Assembly (NCBI RefSeq): GCF_000967545.1
Contig: NZ_JXXV01000005.1
Span: 1-64,000, forward strand
Source: Vibrio galatheae
GTDB lineage: Bacteria; Pseudomonadota; Gammaproteobacteria; Enterobacterales; Vibrionaceae
Length of the DNA stretch: 64,000 nt
Direction: 5' to 3'
The position numbers were made by a program, and so were the translations under genes. The notes beneath the pieces are model-generated. The model saw nothing but the letters and a program-made list of their open reading frames with translations, was not told the DNA's origin and did not search any database. Positions 1-10,064 of this stretch are shown here, piece after piece. Numbering within the stretch: position 1 is the first letter of the stretch; each line of letters starts with the position of its first letter.

Positions 1-15
1 CCGTCCGCTCCGCCA
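1..15 (+). tRNA. tRNA-Asp, 3' end only
   Basis: The first 15 bases read as the last T-arm bases, the 3' acceptor strand (CCGCTCC) and GCCA of a Vibrio tRNA-Asp; the rest lies outside the window. Lying 35 nt before tRNA-Trp, it implies that the 3' end of an rRNA operon (5S, tRNA-Asp, tRNA-Trp) lies just upstream. The identification rests on the conserved acceptor sequence and on this context. Confidence 0.75.
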
Positions 16-50
16 CTTATTCGAGAGTCGTCTCATTAAACACGAACAGC

Positions 51-127
<77 letters not shown>

Positions 128-132
128 TATTT

Positions 133-163
133 AAGGCTCTAGTCGAAAGACTAGAGCCTTTTT
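133..163 (+). terminator. Rho-independent terminator after tRNA-Trp
   Basis: The 12-bp stem AAGGCTCTAGTC/GACTAGAGCCTT has a GAAA tetraloop and runs into T5. It lies 6 nt beyond the tRNA and ends the presumed rRNA-tRNA transcript. Confidence 0.9.
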
Positions 164-303
164 ACTTATATAAACAAAACCAGCTATTAAGTTGTTCTAC
201 CAACTCCCTTTTGTCTCTTGTAAAGCTTACGTCCTTACTCAAATTTTCGAAAGAATGCTTAGCTACATTGTTTGTTCTACGGCAGTTTTTCCTAGCCCCC
301 AGT

Positions 304-1014
304 TTATCTGCTCTCTTCTTCTATCGACGATGTATATTCTGCCCAAAGTTGATTGAATTGCGCTGGTAGTGGGGAATCTTGAAACTTTTCTTTGGAGAAT
401 AGTAAATACATATCTTTCTCGAATAGGGGCTTACTGTGGTAGGTTATTTTAGCCGCGTCTTCTAAGGGTAAGATCTGACTGATCCTCATTAGACCAGTTT
501 CTATGGTTGCCGGATAGGCATCAAGTCGTTCCTTAAACAGCAACTGAAATATATAGGTATCGGTGTTGCCGGTGAAAGGCTTTAACCCCATATCTATTAA
601 CACGTCTCTTGCCGTGTAGTCGACAACGGCACCTAGTCTGTATTTGTGTAAATCATTGCTATTTTGCCAATCAAAGTTGTTATCTCTTCTGTGGAAGAAG
701 ACCACTTTTTGAGTCATTATCTTATCTGACAGGATAAAATCATCTCTTCGGCTTGCGTTTTCGAACCAAGGGAAAGTAATGTCAAACTTTCCGGATTTTA
801 CCCCTTTCAAAGCTCGCGCCCACGACGTGTATTCATACTTTACTTCATAACCTAGGGTTTCAAAAATAGCTGCAATTGGAACTTGGAGTTGGCGATGGTT
901 GGAATTAGAACTTGAAGTGTGTGGTGGGTAGTCATCTAGCGCGATAACTAAGCTCTTAGCCTCTACTAAAAATGGAACAAGCAATAGTAGAGCTAAGTAC
1001 TTCAGGTATGGCAC
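304..1014 (-). CDS. Periplasmic solute-binding protein, family 3 (transporter substrate-binding domain)
   Basis: This 236-residue protein starts with an N-terminal signal peptide of about 19 residues (MPYLKYLALLLLVPFLVEA) followed by an SBP_bac_3-type fold opening: SLVIALDDYPPHTSS, then EYTSWARALKGVKSGKFDITFPWF. This is the pattern of periplasmic amino-acid-like binding domains. No ABC permease or ATPase gene is adjacent, so it is an orphan. Many Vibrio orphans of this kind are of unknown ligand, and the ligand cannot be inferred here. The 176 bp between its stop and tRNA-Trp contain only the tRNA terminator. Confidence 0.75.
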   Translation of the reverse strand: MPYLKYLALLLLVPFLVEAKSLVIALDDYPPHTSSSNSNHRQLQVPIAAIFETLGYEVKYEYTSWARALKGVKSGKFDITFPWFENASRRDDFILSDKIMTQKVVFFHRRDNNFDWQNSNDLHKYRLGAVVDYTARDVLIDMGLKPFTGNTDTYIFQLLFKERLDAYPATIETGLMRISQILPLEDAAKITYHSKPLFEKDMYLLFSKEKFQDSPLPAQFNQLWAEYTSSIEEESR

Positions 1015-1061
1015 AGTGTTATCCTTCGTGGAATTAAAGCTGAGTACTTAAGTATAGTTAC

Positions 1062-1088
1062 AAAAAAGCCCACTCAGTAGAGTGGGCT
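1062..1088 (-). terminator. Terminator of suhB
   Basis: Read on the minus strand, an 8-bp stem AGCCCACT/AGTGGGCT with a 6-nt loop is followed by a T6 tract. It lies about 20 nt beyond the suhB stop. Confidence 0.85.
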
Positions 1089-1107
1089 AAATAATTCAGT
1101 GTAAAGA

Positions 1108-1911
1108 TTACTTTAAAATCGCTTCGTTACCGTTTTCACGAATGTGTTTAAGCATTCCTTTAACACCACGAGCGCTTGAAGCGACAACATTACCAGACTT
1201 CATGTAGTCCGTACCGCCTGCAAAATCAGTCACAATTGCACCAGCTTCGCGAGCAATTAACTCACCGGCCGCGATATCCCAAGGTTTTAAGCCTAGCTCG
1301 AAGTAACCGTCAACACGGCTAGCTGCTAGGTAGCATAGATCTAATGCCGCAGAACCAGTACGACGGAAGTCCGCACAGTCTACGAATAAAGAAGACATGA
1401 TCTTGAAGTAAGACTCAGAGTGTTGCTTCTGTTTGAACGGGAAACCTGTTGCTAGAACAGTGCCTTGTAGGTCTTTGAGCTGTTTAACACGGATGCGTGC
1501 GTTGTTTAGCTGGGCGCCAGCACCGCGTTGTGCAGTAAATAGTTCGTTTAGCATTGGGTCGTACACACAGGCAACTTCAGTTTTGCCTTTGATACGTACA
1601 GCGATTGAAACAGCGAAGTGTGGCAAACCTTTTACAAAGTTTGTTGTGCCATCCAGTGGGTCGATGATCCATTGCACGTCTTTATCTTTACCTTCGATAA
1701 TGCCATTTTCCTCAGCAACAATTTCGTGCTCAGGGTATGAGGCTTTAATCGTATCGATAATGAGAGTTTCCGCTTCTTTGTCTACGTTAGTAACAAAGTC
1801 ATTCGCGCCTTTCTGAGTAGATTCGATCTTCTCAGCATTTTCTAAAGATTTAGCAATATGGTTGCCAGCTTTTCGTGCAGCACGAATAGCGATATTAAGC
1901 ATTGGATGCAT
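1108..1911 (-). CDS. suhB: Inositol-1-monophosphatase SuhB
   Basis: SuhB is a Mg-dependent inositol monophosphatase that in E. coli also acts in rRNA transcription antitermination and ribosome assembly. The 267-residue product matches the usual length and begins MHPMLNIAIRAARKAG, as in E. coli. Metal-site motifs are visible: E67-E68, the DPLDGTTN box at 84-91 and the WD pair at 210-211. It is transcribed away from trmJ, the same divergent arrangement as in E. coli. It has its own terminator. Confidence 0.97.
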   Translation of the reverse strand: MHPMLNIAIRAARKAGNHIAKSLENAEKIESTQKGANDFVTNVDKEAETLIIDTIKASYPEHEIVAEENGIIEGKDKDVQWIIDPLDGTTNFVKGLPHFAVSIAVRIKGKTEVACVYDPMLNELFTAQRGAGAQLNNARIRVKQLKDLQGTVLATGFPFKQKQHSESYFKIMSSLFVDCADFRRTGSAALDLCYLAASRVDGYFELGLKPWDIAAGELIAREAGAIVTDFAGGTDYMKSGNVVASSARGVKGMLKHIRENGNEAILK

Positions 1912-2089
1912 ACTAATTTCCCAACGGATGTTAAAGAACAGAAAAACGGGCGGCAGTATAACAGATAAATGGTGAAATGGAAGTGGTTAATTTTTGCACT
2001 TTCAGTTTTATTCATTGCAAGGGTCTGACCATTTTACTCAGGTATATGGTACTATCTTGCAGCTCAAATTTTGTGTTCGGATATCATCA

Positions 2090-2812
2090 ATGCTTAACAA
2101 CGTAAAAGTCGTCCTTGTCGGCACTTCTCACTCAGGAAATATTGGTTCAGCAGCCCGTGCAATGAAGGTTATGGGGTTATCCAACCTAGTGCTTGTTGAT
2201 CCTCAGTGCAGCGTTGATGAACAAACCCTAGCGTTAGCTGCTGGAGCAGCGGATATCGCGCAAAATGCCCAAGTTGTATCAACGCTGACCGAAGCGGTAG
2301 CAGATTGCGCGTTAGTGGTTGGCTCTAGTGCTCGCTCGCGTACTTTAGAGTGGCCGATGCTTGAACCGCGTGAATGTGGGCAGAAGTTTGTTGAAGAAGG
2401 TCGATCAGCGCCAGTGGCTTTAGTGTTTGGGCGTGAACGTACCGGCCTGACGAACGAAGAGCTACAAACTTGTCATTATCATGTGTGTATTCCTGCAAAT
2501 CCTGAGTACAGTTCGTTGAATTTGGCGATGGCAGTACAAACACTCAGTTATGAAGTTCGTATGGCCTATTTAGAGCGACAACAAAGCCAATATGAATCGC
2601 AAGAGGCCGCAGAGTATCCAAGACACAAAGAGTTGGAATTATTCTTTTCGCACCTTGAAAAAGTGGCTAAAGAGACCCAATTTATCAGTGATGAACAGCC
2701 TGGTAAGGTAATGAATAAACTGCGTAGGCTATTTAGCCGCGCTCGGCCAGAAGCACAAGAACTCAATATTCTGCGTGGCATTCTGACAGCAATTGAAAAG
2801 CGTATCTCCTAA
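2090..2812 (+). CDS. trmJ: tRNA (cytidine/uridine-2'-O-)-methyltransferase TrmJ
   Basis: TrmJ is a SPOUT-class methyltransferase that 2'-O-methylates position 32 of several tRNAs using SAM. The open frame extends 32 codons further upstream, but the ATG at 2090 is chosen because [19 protein letters not shown] aligns with the E. coli N terminus and gives 240 residues (family about 245). The knot motifs [13 protein letters not shown] and [17 protein letters not shown] are present. It sits between suhB and iscR, as in enterobacteria. Confidence 0.95.
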   Translation: MLNNVKVVLVGTSHSGNIGSAARAMKVMGLSNLVLVDPQCSVDEQTLALAAGAADIAQNAQVVSTLTEAVADCALVVGSSARSRTLEWPMLEPRECGQKFVEEGRSAPVALVFGRERTGLTNEELQTCHYHVCIPANPEYSSLNLAMAVQTLSYEVRMAYLERQQSQYESQEAAEYPRHKELELFFSHLEKVAKETQFISDEQPGKVMNKLRRLFSRARPEAQELNILRGILTAIEKRIS

Positions 2813-2818
2813 TAAAGA

Positions 2819-2843
2819 TTAACCTTTATAAAATAAAGGTTAA
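2819..2843 (+). terminator. Hairpin between trmJ and iscR
   Basis: The 11-bp perfect inverted repeat TTAACCTTTAT/ATAAAGGTTAA has a 3-nt loop and lies directly after the trmJ stop. It lacks a T-run, so it is only a possible weak terminator, and its far end abuts the first IscR site. Confidence 0.45.
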
Positions 2844-2901
2844 ATACCTGACTAAATTAGTTGGTTAAATACTTGACCGTTTTAGTCGGGTATGAAATAA
2901 T
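2844..2901 (+). promoter_or_regulatory. iscR promoter with two abutting IscR type 1 sites
   Basis: Two 25-bp elements lie head to tail at 2844-2868 and 2869-2893. Each follows the type 1 pattern ATA-SYYGAC-...-AGTC-RRS-TAT; the second differs from it at one base (GACC for GACT) and the first at two or three. The second overlaps a candidate -35 TTGACC (2873-2878) with AATAAT at 2896-2901, 17 bp away. In E. coli, [2Fe-2S]-IscR binds such sites to repress its own operon, so the same feedback is inferred. Confidence 0.85.
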
Positions 2902-2935
2902 TCATACCACATAAACGGTGTGGATATGGTGTTAT

Positions 2936-3442
2936 ATGAGACTTACATCTAAAGGAAGATACGCAGTGACAGCCATGTTAGATGTGGCTCTGCATTCGCA
3001 ACAAAACCCTGTGCCTCTGGCTGATATTTCCGAGCGCCAAGGGATCTCTTTGTCTTACTTAGAGCAACTGTTTTCTAAGTTACGTAAAGCTGGCCTTGTT
3101 GCTAGTGTTCGTGGACCTGGTGGTGGCTACCGACTAGGTGAAGATGCTCACTCAATTGCAATTGGTACTGTAATCGCTGCCGTTGATGAGTCAGTGGATG
3201 CGACTAAATGTAATGGTAAGGGTGACTGCCAAGGTGGCTCTCGTTGCCTTACGCACACACTATGGCGTGATTTAAGCTCGCGCATTAGCGACTTCTTGAA
3301 CAACATCACTCTAGGTGAGTTGATGACTGACAACGAAGTCCTTGAAATTTCAGATCGACAAGACATTGATCTTGCCGTTAATCATGGGTTCGCTAATAAA
3401 AATACAAACGCCGCGCCCATCGGTGTAAATGTACGCTCATAA
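2936..3442 (+). CDS. iscR: Iron-sulfur cluster-responsive transcription factor IscR
   Basis: IscR is an Rrf2-family regulator that holds a [2Fe-2S] cluster and represses the isc operon when cluster supply is sufficient. The start [15 protein letters not shown] at 2936 matches the family and gives 168 residues. The N-terminal winged helix (about 1-70, with [11 protein letters not shown]) is followed by ligands C92, C98, C104 and H107, exactly at E. coli numbering. It is the first gene of the isc operon, behind tandem IscR sites and 29 nt before iscS. Confidence 0.98.
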   Translation: MRLTSKGRYAVTAMLDVALHSQQNPVPLADISERQGISLSYLEQLFSKLRKAGLVASVRGPGGGYRLGEDAHSIAIGTVIAAVDESVDATKCNGKGDCQGGSRCLTHTLWRDLSSRISDFLNNITLGELMTDNEVLEISDRQDIDLAVNHGFANKNTNAAPIGVNVRS

Positions 3443-3471
3443 GCGATTTGCCTGTTACATTGGAGTAGAAA

Positions 3472-4686
3472 ATGAAACTGCCTATTTATCTTGATTATTC
3501 AGCGACTTGTCCTGTTGATCCTCGTGTGGCTGAAAAAATGGTTCAGTACATGACTATGGACGGTACGTTTGGTAACCCAGCATCTCGTTCACACCGTTAC
3601 GGCTGGCAGGCAGAAGAAGCGGTGGATAATGCTCGCGAGCAGATCGCTGACCTATTGAATGCGGATCCTCGTGAGATTGTATTCACGTCTGGCGCGACCG
3701 AATCAGATAACCTAGCGATTAAAGGTGCTGCTCACTTCTACTCGAAGAAAGGCAAGCACATTATCACTTGTAAGACAGAGCACAAAGCGGTGCTTGATCC
3801 ATGTCGTCAACTTGAGCGTGAAGGCTTTGAGGTGACTTATCTTGAGCCAGAATCAAACGGCCTTATCGATTTGAACAAGCTTGAAGCAGCGATGCGTGAA
3901 GATACTGTGCTTGTTTCAATCATGCACGTAAATAACGAAATCGGCGTGATTCAAGATATCTCTTCAATCGGTGAACTTTGCCGCGAACGCAAGATAGTGT
4001 TCCATGTAGATGCCGCTCAATCTGCGGGTAAGCTACCTATCGATGTTCAAGAAATGAAAGTGGATCTTATTTCTCTTTCTGCGCACAAAATCTATGGCCC
4101 TAAAGGTATCGGTGCACTTTACGTTCGTCGCAAACCTCGTATTCGCCTAGAAGCGCAAATGCACGGTGGCGGTCATGAGCGTGGTTTCCGATCTGGTACG
4201 CTAGCGACTCACCAAATTGTTGGTATGGGCGAAGCTTTCCGCATTGCAAAAGAAGATATGCAAAAAGACTTCGAGCACGCATTAGCGTTACGCACTCGTC
4301 TACTTGATGGTGTAAAAGACTTAGAAGCGGTAACAATCAACGGTGACCTTGAGCAACGTGTTCCACATAACCTAAACATCAGCTTTGCTTTTGTTGAGGG
4401 TGAGTCATTACTGATGTCGCTAAAAGATCTAGCGGTATCATCGGGTAGTGCATGTACCTCTGCAAGCTTAGAGCCTTCGTACGTTCTACGTGCTCTAGGT
4501 CTTGATGATGAACTTGCGCACAGCTCAGTTCGTTTCTCATTCGGTCGTTTCACTACGGCAGAAGAGATCGACTACGCAATTGAACAAATTCGTACTGCAG
4601 TGATTAAACTGCGAGACATGTCTCCTCTATGGGATATGTACAAAGAAGGAATTGACCTAAGCACAGTTGAGTGGGCTCACCACTAA
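3472..4686 (+). CDS. iscS: Cysteine desulfurase IscS
   Basis: IscS is a PLP enzyme that converts L-cysteine to alanine and delivers persulfide sulfur to IscU, TusA, ThiI and others. The product is 404 residues, as in E. coli. The PLP lysine lies in [12 protein letters not shown] (about 206) and the mobile active-site cysteine in [16 protein letters not shown] (about 328). A GGAG ribosome site precedes the ATG. It is the second gene of the isc operon. Confidence 0.98.
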   Translation: MKLPIYLDYSATCPVDPRVAEKMVQYMTMDGTFGNPASRSHRYGWQAEEAVDNAREQIADLLNADPREIVFTSGATESDNLAIKGAAHFYSKKGKHIITCKTEHKAVLDPCRQLEREGFEVTYLEPESNGLIDLNKLEAAMREDTVLVSIMHVNNEIGVIQDISSIGELCRERKIVFHVDAAQSAGKLPIDVQEMKVDLISLSAHKIYGPKGIGALYVRRKPRIRLEAQMHGGGHERGFRSGTLATHQIVGMGEAFRIAKEDMQKDFEHALALRTRLLDGVKDLEAVTINGDLEQRVPHNLNISFAFVEGESLLMSLKDLAVSSGSACTSASLEPSYVLRALGLDDELAHSSVRFSFGRFTTAEEIDYAIEQIRTAVIKLRDMSPLWDMYKEGIDLSTVEWAHH

Positions 4687-4737
4687 ATCTGGTTCAGTCA
4701 TTCCAAGGATAGAAATAGAGGATTCGAGGTAAATATC

Positions 4738-5121
4738 ATGGCATATAGCGAAAAAGTAATTGATCACTACGAGAACCCACGTAACGTTGGTTCATTTGAT
4801 AAAGACGACCTATCTGTAGGCAGCGGCATGGTTGGTGCGCCTGCGTGTGGTGACGTAATGAAGCTTCAGATCAAGGTAACTCCGGAAGGTATTATCGAAG
4901 ACGCGAAGTTCAAAACGTATGGTTGTGGTAGTGCTATCGCATCTAGCTCACTGGTTACTGAGTGGGTGAAAGGCAAAAGCGTCGATGAAGCAGCAGCAAT
5001 TAAAAACTCTGAAATTGCTGAAGAACTAGAATTGCCGCCAGTGAAAGTTCACTGCTCAATTCTTGCTGAAGATGCAATTAAAGCAGCTGTCGCTGACTAC
5101 AAGAAAAAACACCAACAATAA
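4738..5121 (+). CDS. iscU: Iron-sulfur cluster scaffold IscU
   Basis: IscU is the scaffold on which [2Fe-2S] clusters are assembled before HscBA-driven transfer. It has 127 residues with cluster cysteines C37, C63 and C106, the conserved D39, and the HscA-binding LPPVK motif at 99-103. It lies 51 nt after iscS, with a GAGGT ribosome site. Confidence 0.98.
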   Translation: MAYSEKVIDHYENPRNVGSFDKDDLSVGSGMVGAPACGDVMKLQIKVTPEGIIEDAKFKTYGCGSAIASSSLVTEWVKGKSVDEAAAIKNSEIAEELELPPVKVHCSILAEDAIKAAVADYKKKHQQ

Positions 5122-5134
5122 GTAATCAGTATAT

Positions 5135-5156
5135 AATGGGAGGCTTCTCTCCCATT
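5135..5156 (+). other. Intercistronic hairpin iscU-iscA
   Basis: The 8-bp perfect stem AATGGGAG/CTCCCATT has a 6-nt loop, between iscU and iscA. There is no proper T-run, so an RNA-stability or processing role is as likely as termination. Confidence 0.5.
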
Positions 5157-5188
5157 TCATTCGCCACATAGACAAACTAAGGTGCAGT

Positions 5189-5512
5189 ATGGCCATTACA
5201 ATGACAGAAACCGCGGCAAGTCGCGTTAGAACATTCCTAGAAAACCGAGGTAAAGGCATCGGTTTACGCTTGGGTGTGAAAACGACCGGGTGTTCTGGTA
5301 TGGCATATGTACTGGAGTTCGTTGATGAGCTGAACGAGGAAGACTCGGTATTTGAACACGAAGGTGTTAAGGTCATCATCGACCAGAAGAGCCTAGTGTA
5401 TTTAGATGGTACTGAGTTGGACTACGTTAAAGAAGGCTTGAATGAAGGGTTTGAATTCAATAACCCAAATGCGAAAAGCGAATGTGGTTGTGGTGAAAGC
5501 TTCAACGTGTAA
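5189..5512 (+). CDS. iscA: Iron-sulfur assembly protein IscA
   Basis: This A-type carrier is thought to receive and pass on Fe-S clusters or iron. It has 107 residues with the three invariant cysteines C35, C99 and C101 (TGCSG and CGCG motifs). It is in the fixed isc order between iscU and hscB. Confidence 0.98.
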   Translation: MAITMTETAASRVRTFLENRGKGIGLRLGVKTTGCSGMAYVLEFVDELNEEDSVFEHEGVKVIIDQKSLVYLDGTELDYVKEGLNEGFEFNNPNAKSECGCGESFNV

Positions 5513-5520
5513 TTGAAAGG

Positions 5521-5550
5521 CCTGTGAGTTTTTTGACTCACAGGTTTATT
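5521..5550 (+). other. Hairpin between iscA and hscB (possible attenuator)
   Basis: The 9-bp perfect stem CCTGTGAGT/ACTCACAGG has a T-rich 6-nt loop and is followed by GTTTATT. It lies directly after iscA. It resembles a weak terminator and could lower transcription of hscBA relative to iscRSUA, or protect the upstream mRNA. Confidence 0.5.
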
Positions 5551-5569
5551 ACCAAGGATAGAATTCTCC

Positions 5570-6085
5570 ATGAATTACTTTGAATTATTTGGGCTACCAA
5601 GTCAGTTTAATCTGGATGGTAGCCTTCTTTCTTCACAGTTCCGCGAACTCCAGAAAAAGTTTCACCCTGATAACTTTGCAACTGCATCTGAACGAGATCG
5701 TTTGATGGCAGTGCAGAAAGCGGCACAAATCAATGATGCTTATCAAGTCCTTAAGAATCCAATCTCAAGAGCTGAATACATTTTGTCACTCAATGGTGTT
5801 GAGATTCGAGGTGAGCAACAGACCATGCAAGACCCTATGTTCTTGATGGAGCAGATGGAGTTACGTGAAGAACTCGAAGATATTTCATCTTGCGCAGAAC
5901 CTGAAGAGGCTTTGTTCGACTTCGAAAGCAAAGTGAGCAAGATGTTTAGGCAGCAGCTAACCGCTACCGAGAAACAGCTTGATGAATCAGTTTGGACGCA
6001 AGCCGCTGATAGCGTGCGTAAGCTAAAGTTTATCGCCAAATTAAAAAATGAAATCGAACTAGTGGAAGACAAGCTCCTCGGCTAG
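5570..6085 (+). CDS. hscB: Fe-S assembly co-chaperone HscB (J-domain)
   Basis: HscB escorts IscU to HscA and stimulates its ATPase. The 171-residue product has an N-terminal J-domain (about 1-75) with the HPD motif in KKFHPDNF, and a C-terminal helical IscU-binding domain. It is followed 19 nt later by hscA. Confidence 0.97.
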   Translation: MNYFELFGLPSQFNLDGSLLSSQFRELQKKFHPDNFATASERDRLMAVQKAAQINDAYQVLKNPISRAEYILSLNGVEIRGEQQTMQDPMFLMEQMELREELEDISSCAEPEEALFDFESKVSKMFRQQLTATEKQLDESVWTQAADSVRKLKFIAKLKNEIELVEDKLLG

Positions 6086-6104
6086 TTAAAAACAAGGACC
6101 ATCC

Positions 6105-7958
6105 ATGGCATTACTTCAAATTGCAGAACCGGGTCAAAGCTCGGCTCCACATGAGCACAAACTCGCAGCTGGCATTGATTTAGGTACTACTAACTCTCTG
6201 GTTGCGTCTGTTCGAAGTGGCGACGCGGCAACATTGCAAGATGAACAAGGTCAAAGCATCTTACCTTCGGTTGTTAATTACTCTGGAGAGACTCCCGAAG
6301 TTGGCTGTAGCGCAAAAGCGAAAGCTGAACTTGATCCTACCAATACCATTATCTCAGTAAAACGCTTACTGGGCCGTTCGCTAGAAGATATTCAAGCACG
6401 TTACCCAAATTTGCCGTACCAGTTTAAGGCCAGCGATAATGGCTTACCAGTGCTCAAAACCGCGAGTGGTGACAAAAATCCGATTGAAGTGTCAGCAGAG
6501 ATCCTCAAGTCGCTAGGTAAGCGAGCAGAGCAAACTCTTGGTGGTGAGCTAGCAGGTGTTGTTATCACAGTTCCTGCTTACTTCGATGATGCGCAGCGTG
6601 CAGGAACAAAAGATGCAGCTAAATTAGCGGGATTGCATGTTTTACGTCTTCTTAATGAACCAACTGCCGCGGCAATTGCCTACGGTTTAGATTCGGGGCA
6701 AGAAGGAGTCATTGCTGTTTATGATCTTGGCGGTGGTACATTTGATATTTCAATTCTACGCCTATCTAAAGGTGTGTTTGAAGTTCTGGCAACCGGTGGT
6801 GATTCAGCGCTGGGCGGTGACGATTTTGACCACCTTCTTGCTGATTACCTAGTTGATAAAGCGGGCATTTCAGGATCGCTAAGCGCAGAGCAGATGCGCA
6901 AGGTATTGAATGTTGCAACGGCAACTAAAATTGCATTTTCAGAACAAGACGTTGTTGACGTTAATGTTTTAGGTTGGCAAGGTCAGATCTCTCGTGGCGA
7001 ATTTGAAGACTTGATTCGCCCATTGGTTAAGAAAACCTTACTCTCTTGTCGTCGCGCGATGAAAGACGCTGAAGTCGATACCGATGAGGTTCTAGAAGTG
7101 GTCATGGTCGGAGGCTCGACGCGTACATTATTAGTGCGTGAAATGGTCGGCGACTTTTTTGAACGCCAACCGCTAACCAGCATTAACCCCGACGAAGTGG
7201 TTGCGATTGGCGCGGGTATTCAAGCAGATATTCTGGTAGGCAACAAACCTGACTCAGAGATGCTGCTTCTTGACGTGATTCCTCTTTCGCTAGGTATTGA
7301 AACCATGGGCGGATTGGTTGAAAAGATTGTACCACGCAATACCACGATTCCCGTTGCTCGTGCACAAGAGTTTACTACGTTCAAAGATGGCCAAACCGCA
7401 ATGAGCGTTCATATCGTTCAGGGTGAACGAGAAATGGTTGATGATTGCCGTTCATTAGCACGCTTCTCGCTGAAAGGTATTCCGCCAATGGCAGCAGGTG
7501 CTGCACATATTCGCGTGACTTACCAGGTGGATGCCGATGGGTTGCTGTCTGTAACTGCGATGGAAAAAAGCACTGGTGTGCAGTCTGAAATTCAGGTTAA
7601 GCCATCCTATGGGCTCAGCGATGACGAAGTGGCTAATATGCTTCGTGATTCGATGACGTATGCCAAAGAAGATATGAATGCACGCGCTCTGGCTGAGCAA
7701 CGTGTTGAAGCCGATCGCGTAATTGAAGGTTTAATTGCCGCAATGCAGGCCGATGGCGATGAGCTACTGACTGAAGCAGAACGTCAGGCCTTACTAGCTG
7801 CAATTGAAGCGCTGATTGAACTGCGTAATGGCGACAGCTCAGACGCAATAGAACAAGGTATCAAAGATACTGATAAAGCGAGCCAGGATTTTGCGTCTCG
7901 CCGTATGGACAAATCGATTCGAGCTGCTCTGTCAGGTCAATCAGTCAATGATATTTAA
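6105..7958 (+). CDS. hscA: Hsp70-type chaperone HscA
   Basis: HscA is the specialised Hsp70 that uses ATP to release clusters from IscU by binding its LPPVK motif. It has 617 residues (E. coli 616). The nucleotide-binding domain shows [28 protein letters not shown] and [17 protein letters not shown]; a substrate-binding beta domain and helical lid follow. It is in the isc operon, 11 nt before fdx. Confidence 0.98.
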   Translation: MALLQIAEPGQSSAPHEHKLAAGIDLGTTNSLVASVRSGDAATLQDEQGQSILPSVVNYSGETPEVGCSAKAKAELDPTNTIISVKRLLGRSLEDIQARYPNLPYQFKASDNGLPVLKTASGDKNPIEVSAEILKSLGKRAEQTLGGELAGVVITVPAYFDDAQRAGTKDAAKLAGLHVLRLLNEPTAAAIAYGLDSGQEGVIAVYDLGGGTFDISILRLSKGVFEVLATGGDSALGGDDFDHLLADYLVDKAGISGSLSAEQMRKVLNVATATKIAFSEQDVVDVNVLGWQGQISRGEFEDLIRPLVKKTLLSCRRAMKDAEVDTDEVLEVVMVGGSTRTLLVREMVGDFFERQPLTSINPDEVVAIGAGIQADILVGNKPDSEMLLLDVIPLSLGIETMGGLVEKIVPRNTTIPVARAQEFTTFKDGQTAMSVHIVQGEREMVDDCRSLARFSLKGIPPMAAGAAHIRVTYQVDADGLLSVTAMEKSTGVQSEIQVKPSYGLSDDEVANMLRDSMTYAKEDMNARALAEQRVEADRVIEGLIAAMQADGDELLTEAERQALLAAIEALIELRNGDSSDAIEQGIKDTDKASQDFASRRMDKSIRAALSGQSVNDI

Positions 7959-7969
7959 GAGAAAGAGTT

Positions 7970-8308
7970 ATGCCTAAGATTATTGTATTGCCGCATGAAG
8001 ATTTATGCCCAGAAGGTGCGGTTTTGGAAGCGAATACAGGTGACACAGTACTTGATGTTGCTTTAAAAAACGGCATCGGCATTGAGCACGCATGTGAAAA
8101 ATCTTGTGCTTGTACAACTTGTCACATCGTGATCCGTGAGGGTTTTGATTCACTTGAAGAGAGTGATGAGCTTGAGGACGACATGCTCGATAAAGCCTGG
8201 GGCTTAGAACCCGAATCTCGTCTTGGCTGCCAAGCGAAAGTGGCAGATGAAGACTTAGTGGTTGAAATTCCAAAGTACACTCTGAACCTTGCGTCAGAAG
8301 GTCATTAA
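7970..8308 (+). CDS. fdx: [2Fe-2S] ferredoxin of the Isc system
   Basis: This adrenodoxin-type ferredoxin donates electrons during cluster assembly. It has 112 residues with the ligand motif CEKSCACTTC near residues 42-51 and a fourth cysteine in SRLGCQA. It follows hscA by 11 nt with a GAGAAAGAG ribosome site. Confidence 0.98.
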   Translation: MPKIIVLPHEDLCPEGAVLEANTGDTVLDVALKNGIGIEHACEKSCACTTCHIVIREGFDSLEESDELEDDMLDKAWGLEPESRLGCQAKVADEDLVVEIPKYTLNLASEGH

Positions 8309-8364
8309 TCTTTAGCTGTTATCAGCCCCCAAATCAAACGATGAGAGCAGAAGGAAGGTAAGCA

Positions 8365-8559
8365 ATGAAATGGACAGATTCACGCGATATTGCGATAGAG
8401 TTGTGCGACAAGTTTCCTGAGATCGATCCGCAGACTGTGCGCTTTACCGATCTTCACCAGTGGATTACTGAGTTAGAGGAGTTTGACGACGAACCTAACC
8501 GTTCCAACGAGAAGATTTTGGAAGCCGTGATCTTATGCTGGATGGATGAGATAGATTAA
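8365..8559 (+). CDS. iscX: IscX, Fe-S assembly accessory protein
   Basis: This small acidic protein (64 residues) binds IscS and iron and modulates cluster assembly. It matches the IscX family ([19 protein letters not shown] at the start, AVILCWMDE near the end). It is the last isc gene before a strong terminator. Confidence 0.96.
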   Translation: MKWTDSRDIAIELCDKFPEIDPQTVRFTDLHQWITELEEFDDEPNRSNEKILEAVILCWMDEID

Positions 8560-8605
8560 TCCTTAAACGGAAACCTATCTCAGTTAACAAAATTTACCAA
8601 AAAAG

Positions 8606-8629
8606 ACGGACCTTAGGGTCCGTTTTTTT
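8606..8629 (+). terminator. Terminator of the isc operon
   Basis: A 7-bp stem ACGGACC/GGTCCGT with a TTAG loop, extendable through A/T pairs, ends in T7, 47 nt past the iscX stop. Confidence 0.92.
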
Positions 8630-8710
8630 ATCAATTTAACATTAAAGTGTTAACATCTCACCGTAAGCAGAAAAAGGCGTAGGCAACGCCAGTACAGACA
8701 AGGAGAAACC

Positions 8711-10006
8711 ATGTCTACACAGATGTCAGTATTTGTCAGCCAAGAGCCAGCAGCCCCACACTGGGGTGAGGGGGCGATTCTTTCGTTCTCTGATTTAGGT
8801 GCAACCATACATCTTGGCAAGGATCATGATTTAGCTATTCAACGTGCCGCTCGCAAGCTTGATGGTCAAGGTGTCGCGTCCATCTCTTTACAGGGAGAAG
8901 GTTGGGATCTTGAAAGTATTTGGTCTTTTTATCAGGGCTATCGTGGGCCGAAGAAACTTAACCAAGTGGTTTGGCAAGAGCTCAAAGAGCAAGACCAAGC
9001 AGAACTTGACGCTCGTATCAAAGCCACTGACTTTACTCGAGATATTATCAACAAGCCTGCCGAAGAAGTCGCGCCACGCCAGCTAGCAACGATGGCTGCC
9101 GAGTTTATCAAATCTGTCGCACCTGAAGGTACGGTGACCGCGCGTATTGTCAAAGACAAAGACCTACTGGCCGAAGAGTGGCAGGGTATCTATGCAGTTG
9201 GCCGCGGCAGTGAACGCACATCGGCAATGTTGCAGTTAGACTTCAACCCGACAGGTGACGAGAATGCGCCAGTATTTGCTTGTTTAGTGGGTAAGGGTAT
9301 TACCTTTGATTCAGGTGGTTACAGCATTAAACCTTCGAACTTCATGACAGCGATGAAAGCGGATATGGGAGGCTCAGCGACAATTACTGGTGGCTTAGGT
9401 CTTGCTATCATGCGTGGATTGAACAAACGTGTGAAACTGATTCTATGTTGTGCTGAGAATATGATTTCAGGTCGTGCATTGAAGTTGGGTGACATTATTA
9501 CCTACAAAAATGGCAAGACAGTAGAAATCATGAACACAGATGCAGAAGGTCGTCTTGTTCTTGCTGATGGTCTAATTTATGCGAGTGAGCAAAACCCTGA
9601 GCTAATCATCGATTGCGCAACCTTAACGGGGGCAGCTAAAAATGCCCTAGGTAATGACTACCATGCGTTGATGAGTTTTGATGATGAGCTATCGCATCAA
9701 GCTTTGAATGCAGCACGCGAAGAAAAAGAAGGTCTATGGCCGTTACCATTGGCAGAATTCCATCGTGAGATGTTGCCATCTAACTTTGCCGATCTTTCGA
9801 ACATCAGCAGTGGCGACTACTCACCAGGTGCGAGCACGGCAGCCGCGTTCCTATCTTATTTCGTTGCAGACTATAAAAAAGGTTGGTTGCATTTTGATTG
9901 CGCGGCCACTTATCGCAAATCCGCAACGGATAAATGGGCTGCAGGTGCGACCGGTGTTGGCGTACGAAGCCTTGCTGGTCTACTTATTCAGCAAGCAAAC
10001 AAATAA
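8711..10006 (+). CDS. pepB: Aminopeptidase B (M17, leucyl aminopeptidase family)
   Basis: PepB is a cytoplasmic Mn/Co-dependent aminopeptidase of broad specificity. It has 431 residues (E. coli PepB 427), with the M17 signature [14 protein letters not shown] at about 275 and metal-site segment [15 protein letters not shown]. Its place directly after iscX is typical for gammaproteobacteria. A good AAGGAG site precedes the ATG; the preceding terminator makes it a separate transcription unit. Confidence 0.95.
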   Translation: MSTQMSVFVSQEPAAPHWGEGAILSFSDLGATIHLGKDHDLAIQRAARKLDGQGVASISLQGEGWDLESIWSFYQGYRGPKKLNQVVWQELKEQDQAELDARIKATDFTRDIINKPAEEVAPRQLATMAAEFIKSVAPEGTVTARIVKDKDLLAEEWQGIYAVGRGSERTSAMLQLDFNPTGDENAPVFACLVGKGITFDSGGYSIKPSNFMTAMKADMGGSATITGGLGLAIMRGLNKRVKLILCCAENMISGRALKLGDIITYKNGKTVEIMNTDAEGRLVLADGLIYASEQNPELIIDCATLTGAAKNALGNDYHALMSFDDELSHQALNAAREEKEGLWPLPLAEFHREMLPSNFADLSNISSGDYSPGASTAAAFLSYFVADYKKGWLHFDCAATYRKSATDKWAAGATGVGVRSLAGLLIQQANK

Positions 10007-10010
10007 TGCC

Positions 10011-10033
10011 AAGAGGCCACAGAGCCTCTTTTA
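10011..10033 (+). terminator. Terminator of pepB
   Basis: The 7-bp stem AAGAGGC/GCCTCTT, loop CACAGA, is followed by TTTATT directly after the pepB stop and before ndk. Confidence 0.8.
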
Positions 10034-10064
10034 TTAAAACAAAGAGATAACGAAAGGATACCTT

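Noticed and set aside
1433..1816. Long open frame antisense to suhB
   Set aside because: It is a shadow of the conserved suhB reading frame.
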